From the NCBI RefSeq assembly GCF_030296595.1, contig NZ_AP027731.1, positions 3,100,001-3,164,000 on the forward strand: a DNA stretch of 64,000 bases. Direction: 5' to 3'. The DNA comes from Naasia aerilata. GTDB taxonomy: Bacteria; Actinomycetota; Actinomycetes; Actinomycetales; Microbacteriaceae. Shown here piece by piece: positions 1 through 8,450 of this stretch (position 1 is its first letter; each line of letters begins with the position of its first letter). The translations under genes and the position numbers were made by a program. Under the pieces are notes generated by a model, which saw nothing but the letters and a program-made list of their open reading frames with translations, was not told where the DNA came from and ran no database searches.

Positions 1-1743
1 TCGACCGCCGTGACCTTCGCGCTGGCGCTCGCGCTGGTCGTCACCCGCCGCCGGGGACTGACCCGGCCCCTGCGGGCGGCCGCTGCCGCCCTGCTGGTGC
101 CCACCCTGGCCGTCGTGATCGTGTGCCTCGGCGCGGAGCTCCTCGCCGGGAGCGCCTCGCCGGTCACCCTCCCGCTCATCGCCGTGGTGGTCGCGTGCGT
201 GCTGCCGAGCCGCAATCTGATCGCGGCCGGTCTGCGACGCCGCGGGCTGCCCGACGGCGACGTCCGAGCCTCCGTTCTCTGGGTCGAGATCTCCTCGCTC
301 ATCACAGCGGCCCTGGCCGTGGTGCTCGCGCTGGTGCGCGACGCGGCCGGCCTCGGGACCACGTTCCTCGTCCTCCTCATCCTCGGCCTCGGCGCAGCCG
401 CGACCGGCCTCTTCGCGCGGCGCCGCTACGGCTGGTGGATCGCGGGCGCGAGCTGGACCGGAGCCCTCTGGTGCGTGTGGGCCATCGCCGGGATCGCGGT
501 GGTCGAGCCCTACCTGCTTCCCCCTGCCCTCGCTGCCGCGGTCGTCGGCTTCGTGCTCACCGCCCGCCGCGCGCCGGCGACCGGGCTCTACGCCAGCGGT
601 CTCGCCTGCGCCGTCCTTCCGACGGCCGGGATCCTGGCCACCGTGGGCTCCGGCGACACGGCAGGTGCGGATGGCGCGCCGTGGCGCGCGTACGGGCTCC
701 TCGCCGCCGCCGTGCTCCTCCTCGCGCTCGGGGCCGCGCTGCGCCGGCGGCCGGATTCGTCGGGCCTGCACCTCCTCACCGTCCCGACCCTGCTCGGCTC
801 CATCGCGGCATCAGGCGGCGGGGCCGTGCAGGCGGTGCGGTACGGCCTGGGCCTCGACGCGCTCGATGTCGCCGACGACGAGCTCGTGATGCTCCCCGTG
901 CTCGCCCTGAGCATCGGGAGCATGCTCGTCGCGGCAGCGGCGGCATCCGTCCTGCTGTCCTCGCCCGGGCGGCGCGCGCTCGCGCGGCTGCCCAGAGCCG
1001 CCTTCTGGTTCGGCCGGCCCCGCTGGCTCTACGTGCCGGCGAGCCTGTACCTGGTCGCCGGCCCGATCGCGGGAATCCGGCCGGGGTGGTTCCCCATCTG
1101 GACCCTCTGGACGCTCGCGCTCGCTGTGCTCGTCCTGATGCTCGTCACGGTCGCGAGGGCCCGCCGCGGCGGAACGGCCCTTCCGCCGGTGTGGTTCACG
1201 TTCCTGCTCGCGTGGTGCACGGCGGTCGCTGGCTGGAGCGAGCGCGAACTGCGCGTGGAGGCATTCTCCCTTCCCCTCGGGCTTGCGCTTCTCGGGGCAG
1301 GAATCCTGGCGGCCCGAGGTCGAGAGGCTGAGTCGGCGGCGGCCGGACCGACGCGCGGACCTTCCCTCAACGCGTGGCCGGTCGGGTTCACCGGCTCGTG
1401 GCGGCTGTTCGGCCCGGGAATCGTCGTCACGATCCTTCCCTCGGTGCTGGCGACCGGCACCGACCCGCTGACGCAGCGGGCCATCCTCGTGATCGCCCTT
1501 GCCCTGGCGGCGATCCTGGTCGGCCTCCTGCGGCGCCAGGCGGCTCCGTTCTTCCTGGGACTCGTCGTGCTTCCGATCGAGAACATCATCGTGTTCGTGG
1601 TCCAGATCGGCCGGTCCATCAGCGCTGCCCCGTGGTGGATCACCCTCGCCACCGCGGGCGCCGTCCTGCTGGTGATCGCGGTCGGCTACGAGCGGCGCTC
1701 GGCCCAGGGCGGTGTGGCAGCGCGGCTCCGGGACCTCGCCTGA
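1..1743 (+). CDS. Polytopic membrane protein, 5'-truncated by window edge
   Basis: The reading frame is open to base 1, so the gene probably begins outside the window; the first in-window start is a GTG at 10 (577 aa from there). The product is almost entirely hydrophobic, with roughly 14 or more predicted membrane helices separated by short Arg-rich loops (for example ARRRYGW and LRRRPDSS). No catalytic motif, transporter signature or nucleotide-binding site is visible. The family is not recognised; large Ala/Leu/Val-rich integral membrane proteins of unknown role are common in actinobacteria. The stop is TGA at 1741-1743 and is followed by about 415 bases without a convincing gene. Confidence is high that it is coding, low for any function. 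Confidence 0.8.
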   Translation, partial: STAVTFALALALVVTRRRGLTRPLRAAAAALLVPTLAVVIVCLGAELLAGSASPVTLPLIAVVVACVLPSRNLIAAGLRRRGLPDGDVRASVLWVEISSLITAALAVVLALVRDAAGLGTTFLVLLILGLGAAATGLFARRRYGWWIAGASWTGALWCVWAIAGIAVVEPYLLPPALAAAVVGFVLTARRAPATGLYASGLACAVLPTAGILATVGSGDTAGADGAPWRAYGLLAAAVLLLALGAALRRRPDSSGLHLLTVPTLLGSIAASGGGAVQAVRYGLGLDALDVADDELVMLPVLALSIGSMLVAAAAASVLLSSPGRRALARLPRAAFWFGRPRWLYVPASLYLVAGPIAGIRPGWFPIWTLWTLALAVLVLMLVTVARARRGGTALPPVWFTFLLAWCTAVAGWSERELRVEAFSLPLGLALLGAGILAARGREAESAAAGPTRGPSLNAWPVGFTGSWRLFGPGIVVTILPSVLATGTDPLTQRAILVIALALAAILVGLLRRQAAPFFLGLVVLPIENIIVFVVQIGRSISAAPWWITLATAGAVLLVIAVGYERRSAQGGVAARLRDLA

Positions 1744-2158
1744 CCGTCAGCCTTCCCGCTGCACGTGCCCCATCCCTCCCAGAGCATGGGGGTTGCGCCT
1801 TCCCGTCCGTGTCCTCCAAATGACGGGCACTCGCTATGGGGGACGCGCGGATGCGCCGATCCTTGCGAACATCTACTTACGCCGGTACGGGAAGCGATTC
1901 GGGTTCGACTTCCAGACGCGGCGCGGAATACCACTTGACGCACCATTGGGTATGGGGCGTTCACGGGGCCGCGTTCCTAGGGGTAGGAGCAGCGGCCCCC
2001 TTTCCGTTGGGGCGCGATCGGGATGGGCGCTCGGGCGCGCGCGTCGAGTACTCCGGCTTCCCGAGCGGACCCTGGGAACTGGGGCGCAACCGGGGGCGCG
2101 AGTTGGAACGCGGCGAGCACTGGCGGCCACTTACTGTTGACACTCCCCGGACCCAGCA
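1744..2158. other. Intergenic gap, no gene seen
   Basis: About 415 bases between the membrane protein and a small ORF. All frames open here give Arg/Gly/Pro-rich translations without recognisable motifs or good ribosome sites. The local composition is less GC-biased around 1850-1950 than in neighbouring genes. A TTGACA hexamer lies at about 2137, but it is only about 20 bases before the next ATG, too close for a normal -10 and leader. Nothing else is supported. Confidence 0.5.
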
Positions 2159-2383
2159 ATGAGCGCGCGAGACATCACCCTCGGCTGGGTTCTCGCGTTC
2201 AGCATCTCTATGGCCGCCTTCGTCTACACGGGCATCAGCGAGGCGGTCGCCCTCGCCACTCCGGGTTCCGAGCTCGCCCTCCAGCTGCCGCCGCTGCTCG
2301 TCGGCGTCTACACCGGTCTCGTCGGCACAGGGCTCCTCATCGGCTCCCGAGTCCTGCGCGCCCGGCAGCCCCTCGAGGGCTGA
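2159..2383 (+). CDS. Small two-helix membrane protein
   Basis: A 74-aa ORF beginning ATG at 2159. It has two hydrophobic segments (about residues 8-32 and 42-63), a short acidic/polar linker and a basic C-terminus (RVLRARQ), which fits a small integral membrane protein with both ends inside. No Shine-Dalgarno is obvious before the ATG, so the start is uncertain. No family is recognised. It stands alone between a gap and the epimerase-like gene at 2510. Amino-acid composition and third-position GC are consistent with real coding, but the evidence is moderate only. Confidence 0.5.
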   Translation: MSARDITLGWVLAFSISMAAFVYTGISEAVALATPGSELALQLPPLLVGVYTGLVGTGLLIGSRVLRARQPLEG

Positions 2384-2509
2384 TCGGCTCACCGCCTGCC
2401 CCGAGGGACGCAGGTCCCTGATCTTGGGGCTGCGACAGGCCTATCTTGGCGGCACGACCGGCCGTCGTGAAGCCGGCACGCGAGCGGCATCCTGACCCGG
2501 GAGAACGAT

Positions 2510-3430
2510 GTGAAGGTCCTCGTCGCAGGAGCGAGCGGCGCGGTGGGACTTCCGATCGTCCGCCGCCTCGTGGAGCAGGGCCACCAGGTTCACGGCCTCG
2601 TCAGAGGAGAGAGCGGAGCGGAGCGGGTGTCCGCCCAGGGGGCGACGGCTCTCCGAGCGGATGTGCTCGACTACGAGGACGTCTCCCGCGCCGTCGAGTC
2701 CGCTCAACCCGAGGTGGTCATCGATCAGCTCACGGCGCTTCCCCGGCACTACAGCCCACAGACCATGCGCGACACCCTCGCACCGACCAACCGGGTCAGG
2801 GTGACGGGCGGCGCGAACGTCCAGAAGGCAGCACTCCGTTGCGGCGCGCGGCGCTTCCTCGCCCAGTCCGGCGCCTACTTCTACGAGCCCGGCCCGGGTC
2901 TGGCCGACGAATCAGCCGGTTTCGTGGACGGCGGTCCGCCCCTGGTCGCCGGCAATGTGGCCGCCTTCCGTGCGGTGGAGGATCGGGTCGCGAGCCTGCC
3001 GAGGAAGGTCTCCGGCCTGATCCTGCGGTACGGGTTCTTCTACGGCCCCGGGACCTGGTACAGCCGCGAAGGCGATGTGGGCGAGCAGGCGCGCGCGGGC
3101 GACCTGGCGGTACTGGGGAACGGGACCGGCGTCTGGTCCTTCGTCCACCTGGAGGACGCTGCCGAGTTCACCGCCCGAGCCGCCGTCGAGTCGGATGCGA
3201 CAGGGGCGGTCAACGTCACCGACGACGACCCTCTTCCAGTCGGGGACATCTTCCGCGCCTTCGCGGCGCACGTGGGGGCTGCCGCCCCGCCCTCCGTAGC
3301 CATCACCGAGGAGACGGACCCGAACGCGGTGTACTACGCCACCTGCATGAGAGGAGCGAGCAATCGCCGGGCGCGGGACGAGTTCGGGTTCCGGCCTCGG
3401 CGCCTGGAGTGGCTCGACTCGTCGCCGTGA
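2510..3430 (+). CDS. NAD(P)-dependent epimerase/dehydratase family protein
   Basis: A 306-aa extended-SDR (NDP-sugar epimerase-like) protein. The N-terminal Rossmann motif GASGAVGLP (residues 7-15) follows a beta strand (MKVLVAG), as in this family; an acidic DVLDYED stretch matches the adenine-binding position. The catalytic Ser/Tyr region is not canonical: AQSGAYFYEPGPG has a Tyr but the YxxxK spacing is not obvious, so it may be an atypical reductase or NmrA-like protein. A VYYATCMRGASNRRARDEFGF tail resembles the substrate-binding end of epimerases. The GTG start at 2510 is supported by a GGGAGAA ribosome site 6-7 bases upstream. It is monocistronic by spacing. The substrate cannot be read from the sequence. 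Confidence 0.8.
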   Translation: MKVLVAGASGAVGLPIVRRLVEQGHQVHGLVRGESGAERVSAQGATALRADVLDYEDVSRAVESAQPEVVIDQLTALPRHYSPQTMRDTLAPTNRVRVTGGANVQKAALRCGARRFLAQSGAYFYEPGPGLADESAGFVDGGPPLVAGNVAAFRAVEDRVASLPRKVSGLILRYGFFYGPGTWYSREGDVGEQARAGDLAVLGNGTGVWSFVHLEDAAEFTARAAVESDATGAVNVTDDDPLPVGDIFRAFAAHVGAAAPPSVAITEETDPNAVYYATCMRGASNRRARDEFGFRPRRLEWLDSSP

Positions 3431-3558
3431 TCACGGGCAGCCCTTCCGGTCGACGCTGAGCACCCGGCCACTCCCCCGGTATCCGTCGGGGCACTTCGTC
3501 GCGCTGCTCCGAGGGTCAACCCCGCTTGCGCTCGGCGGAACCATGACACTGTCGGTAT

Positions 3559-3921
3559 ATGAGAACGATGTCTTACGCGGACGAGCATTTCAGGACCAGC
3601 GACGCAGTCGCCCATGCCGTCCTCCGCTACGCGATGCTCCTCGCGCACGGCAGTGCCAGCGATGTCGTCCGGATTCCGGTGCTCGTCAACGAGGAGCAGA
3701 CGTGGGCGGAGATCATCGTCGGGCCCGCCAGCCAGATCACCACCGTCGATGTCCCGAGCAACGACGCCGATGACGAGTTGGATGACGCCGAGGTCGTCGC
3801 GGACCTGAGCAGGCGGGCCGATGAGATCGAGCGCGCACGGCAGGCGCCGCACGCCCAGGTCGAAGCCGCCGCACCGCCTCGTCCCGACGTGGGGACGTAC
3901 TTCGACTTCCCGGAGGTCTGA
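3559..3921 (+). CDS. Conserved-looking hypothetical protein, 120 aa
   Basis: A small soluble protein with no signal peptide or membrane segment. The N-terminal half looks like a compact alpha/beta fold (a helix around VAHAVLRYAMLLAHG, then strands VVRIPVLV and WAEIIVGP). The C-terminal third is acidic then charged (DDELDDAEVV, SRRADEIERAR) and ends in a disordered Pro-rich tail. Two ATGs are possible, at 3559 and 3568; a TATAT element lies just in front of the first, so a leaderless transcript from the second is conceivable. The family is not recognised and no neighbour gives a clue. Confidence 0.65.
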   Translation: MRTMSYADEHFRTSDAVAHAVLRYAMLLAHGSASDVVRIPVLVNEEQTWAEIIVGPASQITTVDVPSNDADDELDDAEVVADLSRRADEIERARQAPHAQVEAAAPPRPDVGTYFDFPEV

Positions 3922-4080
3922 AGGCCGCGCCGACCGGGTCCTGCATCCACGGGCGCCCCCAGGCAATGGGGGAGCCGGTATCGTGACCCATTCCGGGTTC
4001 CACGGGAAGCGGCGGGTTCTGCGCGCGACCGGGATGGCGGAGAGGTCCGAACAGCGTGTGACAGGTGTGGGGGCTGAAGA

Positions 4081-7035
4081 GTGGATGTGACAGGAGAATC
4101 GGCGCGTCCGGCGGGCGACCACACGGTGGGTGCCGCGTCCACTGAGATGAGCCGGTCGCGGGACCTGTTCGCAGGCGTCCTCGACGCCGCGACCGAGCAG
4201 TCCATCATCGCCACCGACGCCCAGGGCCTGATCACGGTCTTCAACACCGGCGCCGAGCGGATGCTCGGCTACACCGCCGAGGAGATGATCGGCACCAGCC
4301 CCGAACGCCTCCACGACCCCGCCGAGATCCGCGCCCGCGCCGAGGACCTCGGCCTCCCGGCGGACTTCGGGGTCTTCCTCGCGCGACCGGCCACCGGGCA
4401 GCCCGAGACCCGGCAGTGGACCTACATCACCCGCGACGGCCGACGGCTCCTCGCCTCCATCACGGTCAGCGCCATGCGAGGACCCCGCGGCGAGGTCACC
4501 GGATTCATCAAGGTCGGCACCGACATCACCGAGCTCAGCCGGTCACGGGACCTGTTCGCCGGCGTTCTCGACGCGGCCACCGAGCAGTCCATCATCGCCA
4601 CCGACCCGCAGGGTCTCATCACGGTCTTCAACACCGGCGCCGAGCGGATGCTCGGCTACACCGCCGAGGAGATGATCGGCACCAGCCCCGAACGCCTCCA
4701 CGACCCCGCCGAGATCCGCGCCCGCGCCGAGGACCTCGGCCTCCCGGCGGACTTCGGGGTCTTCCTCGCGCGACCGGCCACCGGGCAGCCCGAGACCCGG
4801 CAGTGGACCTACATCACCCGCGACGGCCGACGGCTCCTCGCCTCCATCACGGTCAGCGCCATGCGAGGACCCCGCGGCGAGGTCACCGGATTCATCAAGG
4901 TCGGCACCGACATCACCGAGCTCAGCCGGTCACGGGACCTGTTCGCAGGCGTCCTCGACGCGGCCACCGAGCAGTCCATCATCGCCACCGACCCGCAGGG
5001 TCTCATCACGGTCTTCAACACCGGCGCCGAGCGGATGCTCGGCTACACCGCCGAGGAGATGATCGGCACCAGCCCCGAACGCCTCCACGACCCCGCCGAG
5101 ATCCGCGCCCGCGCCGAGGACCTCGGCCTCCCGGCGGACTTCGGGGTCTTCCTCGCGCGACCGGCCACCGGGCAGCCCGAGACCCGGCAGTGGACCTACA
5201 TCACCCGCGACGGCCGACGGCTCCTCGCCTCCATCACGGTCAGCGCCATGCGAGGACCCCGCGGCGAGGTCACCGGATTCATCAAGGTCGGCACCGACAT
5301 CACCGAGCTGAACCGCTCCCGCGCCGCCCTGCAGGAGAGCGAGTCCCGGTTCCGCGACCTCTTCCAGTACGCACCCAACGGCATGATGCTGGTGGGCGTC
5401 GGAGCCGACAATGCCGGACAGTTCCTCCAGGTCAATCCCGCGATGACGCGTCTCACCGGCTATTCGGAGGGGCAGCTGCTGGCGATGACGATGAGTGACC
5501 TCGCGGCGCCGGCCGACTCTGAGTCTCCAACGACCGGCCCTGTGGCGCTGACGCCGGACCTGACGATCGGCGGCTCCCTCGAACGGCACTGGGTGCACGC
5601 CGACGGCAGCGAGCTGTGGGTGCAGCTCAGCCTCAGCCCGACCGAGAGCACGACCGCGGATGCCAGCGTGGTGGGTCAGGTGGAGGACATCACGGCCCGC
5701 AAGCGCGCCGAGGCCGCGCTGCGCCACCAGGCCCTGCACGACGGCCTCACGGGGCTGCCCAACCGCGTGCTGCTGATGGACCGCATCGAGCACGCCCTCT
5801 CCAAGAGCGTGCGCACCGGCACGCGCATCGGCGTGCTGTACATCGACCTCGACGGGTTCAAGGGAATCAACGACTCCGCCGGCCACACCGCCGGAGACCG
5901 GGCGCTCGTGCACGTGGCCAACCAGGTCGGTGCGGTGCTGCGCCCCGGTGACACGTTCGCCCGCCTCGGCGGCGACGAGTTCATGGTGGTGTGCGAGGGC
6001 ATCGAGAGCGCCGACGCCGTGACTGCCGTCGCCCGCCGCGTCCTGGCCGCGATCCGGACGCCGTTCCGGGTGGACGGCGAGGCTTTCGCACTCAGCGGCA
6101 GCATCGGCGTCCGGATCTCCGAAGCCCGGTCCAGTCCCGAGCAGCTGCTTCACGAGGCGGATCAGGCGATGTACGTGGCAAAGGGCTCCGGCAAGGGGCG
6201 CATCGAGGTCGGCGGACCCGACAGTGAAGCGCAGCTCGCCCGCACCGCCCAGGCCAAGCGCCACATGCGGCTGTCGGCCGAGCTCCGGCAGGCGGTCGAG
6301 CGGGACGAGCTGATCCTCTACGGCCAGCCCGTGCTGGACCTGCGCAGCGGCCAGGTGGTGGCGGTGGAGAGCCTCCTCCGCTGGATGCACCCGGAGCTCT
6401 CCGTCCTCGCTCCCGGCGATTTCCTCGACGTCGCGGAGGCGACCGACCTGATCTTCCCCATCGGAAGCCGCGTCCTCGGCGAGGCCTGCCGGATGGCCGC
6501 CACATGGGTCGACCTCCTCGGCCCAGCCGCCCCCTCCATCCACGTCAACATCTCCGGCCGCCAGCTGGAGGGCGGCAACCTGCACCGGGAGGTCCTGCGG
6601 GCGCTGGCGGGAACCGGGCTGGATCCCTCCCAGCTGGTCCTCGAGCTGACCGAGACCCACATGCCGCTGATCGCCAACTCACTCAAGAACGACCTGCAGG
6701 GTCTCCGCGATCGCGGCGTGAAGGTCGCGATCGACGACCTCGGCACCGGCTACAGCAGCCTCACGCGCATCACCGAGCTCCCCGTCGACATCCTCAAGAT
6801 CGACATGAGCTTCGTCGCGCGGATGGAGGAGGACCCCGCGTCGGCCGCGGTGGTCCGCGGAATCCTCTCCATCGGAGACGCACTCGGGCTCGACGTCATC
6901 GCGGAGGGCGTCGAGACCCCCTCCCAGGCGGTGCGCCTCGGCGAGTACGGCTGCACCGGAGTGCAGGGCTACCTCTACAGCCGGCCCCTCCCGGAGGAGG
7001 AGCTCCTGGCGCACCTCGCGAAGGCCGGCCGGTGA
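4081..7035 (+). CDS. PAS(x4)-GGDEF-EAL cyclic-di-GMP regulator with triplicated PAS
   Basis: A 984-aa multidomain protein that should make and/or break c-di-GMP. Three nearly identical 129-residue PAS modules (about residues 23-151, 152-280, 281-409) are followed by a fourth divergent PAS (about 415-545), a GGDEF domain (about 555-715) and a C-terminal EAL domain (about 730-980). The cyclase motif is intact (RLGGDEF, about 630) with a product-inhibition RxxD (RPGD) at the usual five-residue spacing. The phosphodiesterase keeps ESLLR, DDLGTGYSS and IAEGVET motifs. Both activities are therefore plausible, controlled by ligands or redox state sensed by the PAS array. No membrane helices or signal peptide, so cytosolic. 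The start is GTG 4081; GTG 4087 and ATG 4147 are alternatives, the last removing only a short leader. Confidence 0.95.
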   Translation: MDVTGESARPAGDHTVGAASTEMSRSRDLFAGVLDAATEQSIIATDAQGLITVFNTGAERMLGYTAEEMIGTSPERLHDPAEIRARAEDLGLPADFGVFLARPATGQPETRQWTYITRDGRRLLASITVSAMRGPRGEVTGFIKVGTDITELSRSRDLFAGVLDAATEQSIIATDPQGLITVFNTGAERMLGYTAEEMIGTSPERLHDPAEIRARAEDLGLPADFGVFLARPATGQPETRQWTYITRDGRRLLASITVSAMRGPRGEVTGFIKVGTDITELSRSRDLFAGVLDAATEQSIIATDPQGLITVFNTGAERMLGYTAEEMIGTSPERLHDPAEIRARAEDLGLPADFGVFLARPATGQPETRQWTYITRDGRRLLASITVSAMRGPRGEVTGFIKVGTDITELNRSRAALQESESRFRDLFQYAPNGMMLVGVGADNAGQFLQVNPAMTRLTGYSEGQLLAMTMSDLAAPADSESPTTGPVALTPDLTIGGSLERHWVHADGSELWVQLSLSPTESTTADASVVGQVEDITARKRAEAALRHQALHDGLTGLPNRVLLMDRIEHALSKSVRTGTRIGVLYIDLDGFKGINDSAGHTAGDRALVHVANQVGAVLRPGDTFARLGGDEFMVVCEGIESADAVTAVARRVLAAIRTPFRVDGEAFALSGSIGVRISEARSSPEQLLHEADQAMYVAKGSGKGRIEVGGPDSEAQLARTAQAKRHMRLSAELRQAVERDELILYGQPVLDLRSGQVVAVESLLRWMHPELSVLAPGDFLDVAEATDLIFPIGSRVLGEACRMAATWVDLLGPAAPSIHVNISGRQLEGGNLHREVLRALAGTGLDPSQLVLELTETHMPLIANSLKNDLQGLRDRGVKVAIDDLGTGYSSLTRITELPVDILKIDMSFVARMEEDPASAAVVRGILSIGDALGLDVIAEGVETPSQAVRLGEYGCTGVQGYLYSRPLPEEELLAHLAKAGR
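4147..5307 (+). repeat. Three tandem 387-bp PAS-coding repeats
   Basis: Units lie at about 4147-4533, 4534-4920 and 4921-5307. Copies 2 and 3 differ at only two seen positions, both synonymous, close to their 5' ends; copy 1 differs from them at a handful of bases in the first 90 and gives an Ala for Pro change (DAQG versus DPQG). About 300 bases at the 3' side of each unit look identical in all three. The exact multiple of three keeps the frame, so unit number can change without breaking the gene. This points to recent duplication or ongoing homogenisation. Confidence 0.95.
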
Positions 7036-7086
7036 AGCGCGCCCGCGCCTCCGCTCAGCGGCGACCGCAACCGGCGCGCTGAGGGG

Positions 7087-8316
7087 TCAGCCCAGGGAGA
7101 GGACCTGCTGCACGCTCGGCACGACGCGCTCGACGAACCAGACGAGGCCGGTCACGGTCACTGCGGCCGCAAGGATGCCGCCCACCGCGAGAGCGAGCCG
7201 CGGACGGGACCGCCGCAGCAGGACGAGCAGAGGGAACGCGACGGCGATGATCGCGATCTGAACCGTCTCGATGCCCACGTTGAACACGAGAAGCGACAGC
7301 AGCAGCGGCCAGGAGAAGGGCTCGTCGATCCCGAGCGCCGATGCGAACCCCAGCCCGTGGATGAGCCCGAAGCCGAACACCACCGCGAGGCGCGCGCGGT
7401 CACCGCCGCGCATTGGCGATCGGGGAGGCGATCCGGGGACGGCGGACCGGTCCCGCACGACCTGCCACACGTAGAACCCGGCCACCACCGCGATCGACAG
7501 GGCGATGATCGGCTCGACGACCTCGGCGGGCGCGGACACGATCCCCAGCCCAGCCAGGATGAAGGTGACGGAGTGCGCGACCGTGAACGAGGTCGCCGCG
7601 AGCAGGATGTCCCGCAGGTGCCGCGAGCTGACGATGAGGGCGAGCAGGAAGAGGATGTGGTCGATCCCGAACAGCAGGTGCTCGACGCCCAGAACGAAGA
7701 AGGTGCCCAGCCGCGGAAGCAGGGCCTCCTCGGTGGAGAACACCGTCGACGTGGGATCGAGCGCGGCGCTTCCCCGCTGACCGTCCAGGTCGTAGGTGAC
7801 GACCGTCACCGTGTCCGCGACGTAGCCCTCAGCGTCCGGGAAGAGGGTGCTGCGGATGTCGTGCGTCGCGCTGTGCGGGCAGGAATGGTCAAGCGTGAGA
7901 GTCGCGTAGGGAACACCGTCGCGGTCCCGGATCTCGAGCGGCCCCGTACGCGTCGGCGTGCACGGCTGCCCTCCGGCACTCACCGTGAACCGCCCGTCGA
8001 CGTAGCGCTCGATCTCGGCCGCGTGGTCGTTGAGCGCCTTCGCCTCGCCGATCTCGTCAGCCGCGTCGAACGCGGGCATGCCTTCGTCGTAGAGGGCGGG
8101 AACCTTCTCGAGATCCGCCGTGGAGACGACGAGGAGGGCATACTCCAGCGAGAGAACGGTCCGCACCGCACCATCGGGAGCGGAGGAGGCGTCGGCGTAG
8201 ACGACGGATGAGAATCCGTGCGCCGACGCCGGCGACGGCGCCAGCAGGGCTGCGGTCACGCCGCTGCCCAGAAGGACTGCAACGATCGCTCGGCGGAGGG
8301 CGGAACGGGGTGACAT
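7087..8316 (-). CDS. HupE/UreJ-like membrane protein with N-terminal exported domain
   Basis: A 409-aa protein. ATG at 8316 is chosen over an upstream in-frame start because it has a strong AGGAG site 6 bases away and is followed at once by a signal peptide ending ASAHG (about residues 8-31). An exported domain of about 180 residues contains a Cys pair (QPCTPTRT, DHSCPHS). About six or seven C-terminal helices follow, starting FFVLGVEHLLFGIDHILFLL, with His-rich motifs (GVEHLLFGIDH, FTVAHSVT, FGLIHGLGFA) typical of the HupE/UreJ_2 family. Family members are linked to metal (nickel or similar) handling, but this exported-domain subgroup has no firmly known substrate. It ends 50 bases from the converging EAL gene; a terminator-like hairpin separates it from the upstream phosphatase gene. 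Confidence 0.85.
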   Translation of the reverse strand: MSPRSALRRAIVAVLLGSGVTAALLAPSPASAHGFSSVVYADASSAPDGAVRTVLSLEYALLVVSTADLEKVPALYDEGMPAFDAADEIGEAKALNDHAAEIERYVDGRFTVSAGGQPCTPTRTGPLEIRDRDGVPYATLTLDHSCPHSATHDIRSTLFPDAEGYVADTVTVVTYDLDGQRGSAALDPTSTVFSTEEALLPRLGTFFVLGVEHLLFGIDHILFLLALIVSSRHLRDILLAATSFTVAHSVTFILAGLGIVSAPAEVVEPIIALSIAVVAGFYVWQVVRDRSAVPGSPPRSPMRGGDRARLAVVFGFGLIHGLGFASALGIDEPFSWPLLLSLLVFNVGIETVQIAIIAVAFPLLVLLRRSRPRLALAVGGILAAAVTVTGLVWFVERVVPSVQQVLSLG

Positions 8317-8378
8317 GAGGCTCCTACTGGGGAACCGCGGGGCATCTTCCGGGATGAGCGCGCGGCCGGACAGGTGAA

Positions 8379-8414
8379 GGCAGGTGGGAGGAGCCAGGGC
8401 CCCTCCCACCTGCC
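8379..8414 (-). terminator. Hairpin downstream of the phosphatase gene
   Basis: A perfect 13-bp inverted repeat (GGCAGGTGGGAGG at 8379-8391 and its complement at 8402-8414) with a 10-base loop. It lies between the stop of the phosphatase-like gene and the start of the HupE-like gene, both on the minus strand. There is no T tract, which is common in high-GC actinobacteria. Confidence 0.7.
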
Positions 8415-8450
8415 GGGTCGAGCGGATCGCTCGCGCAGGTGGGTGCCTGC

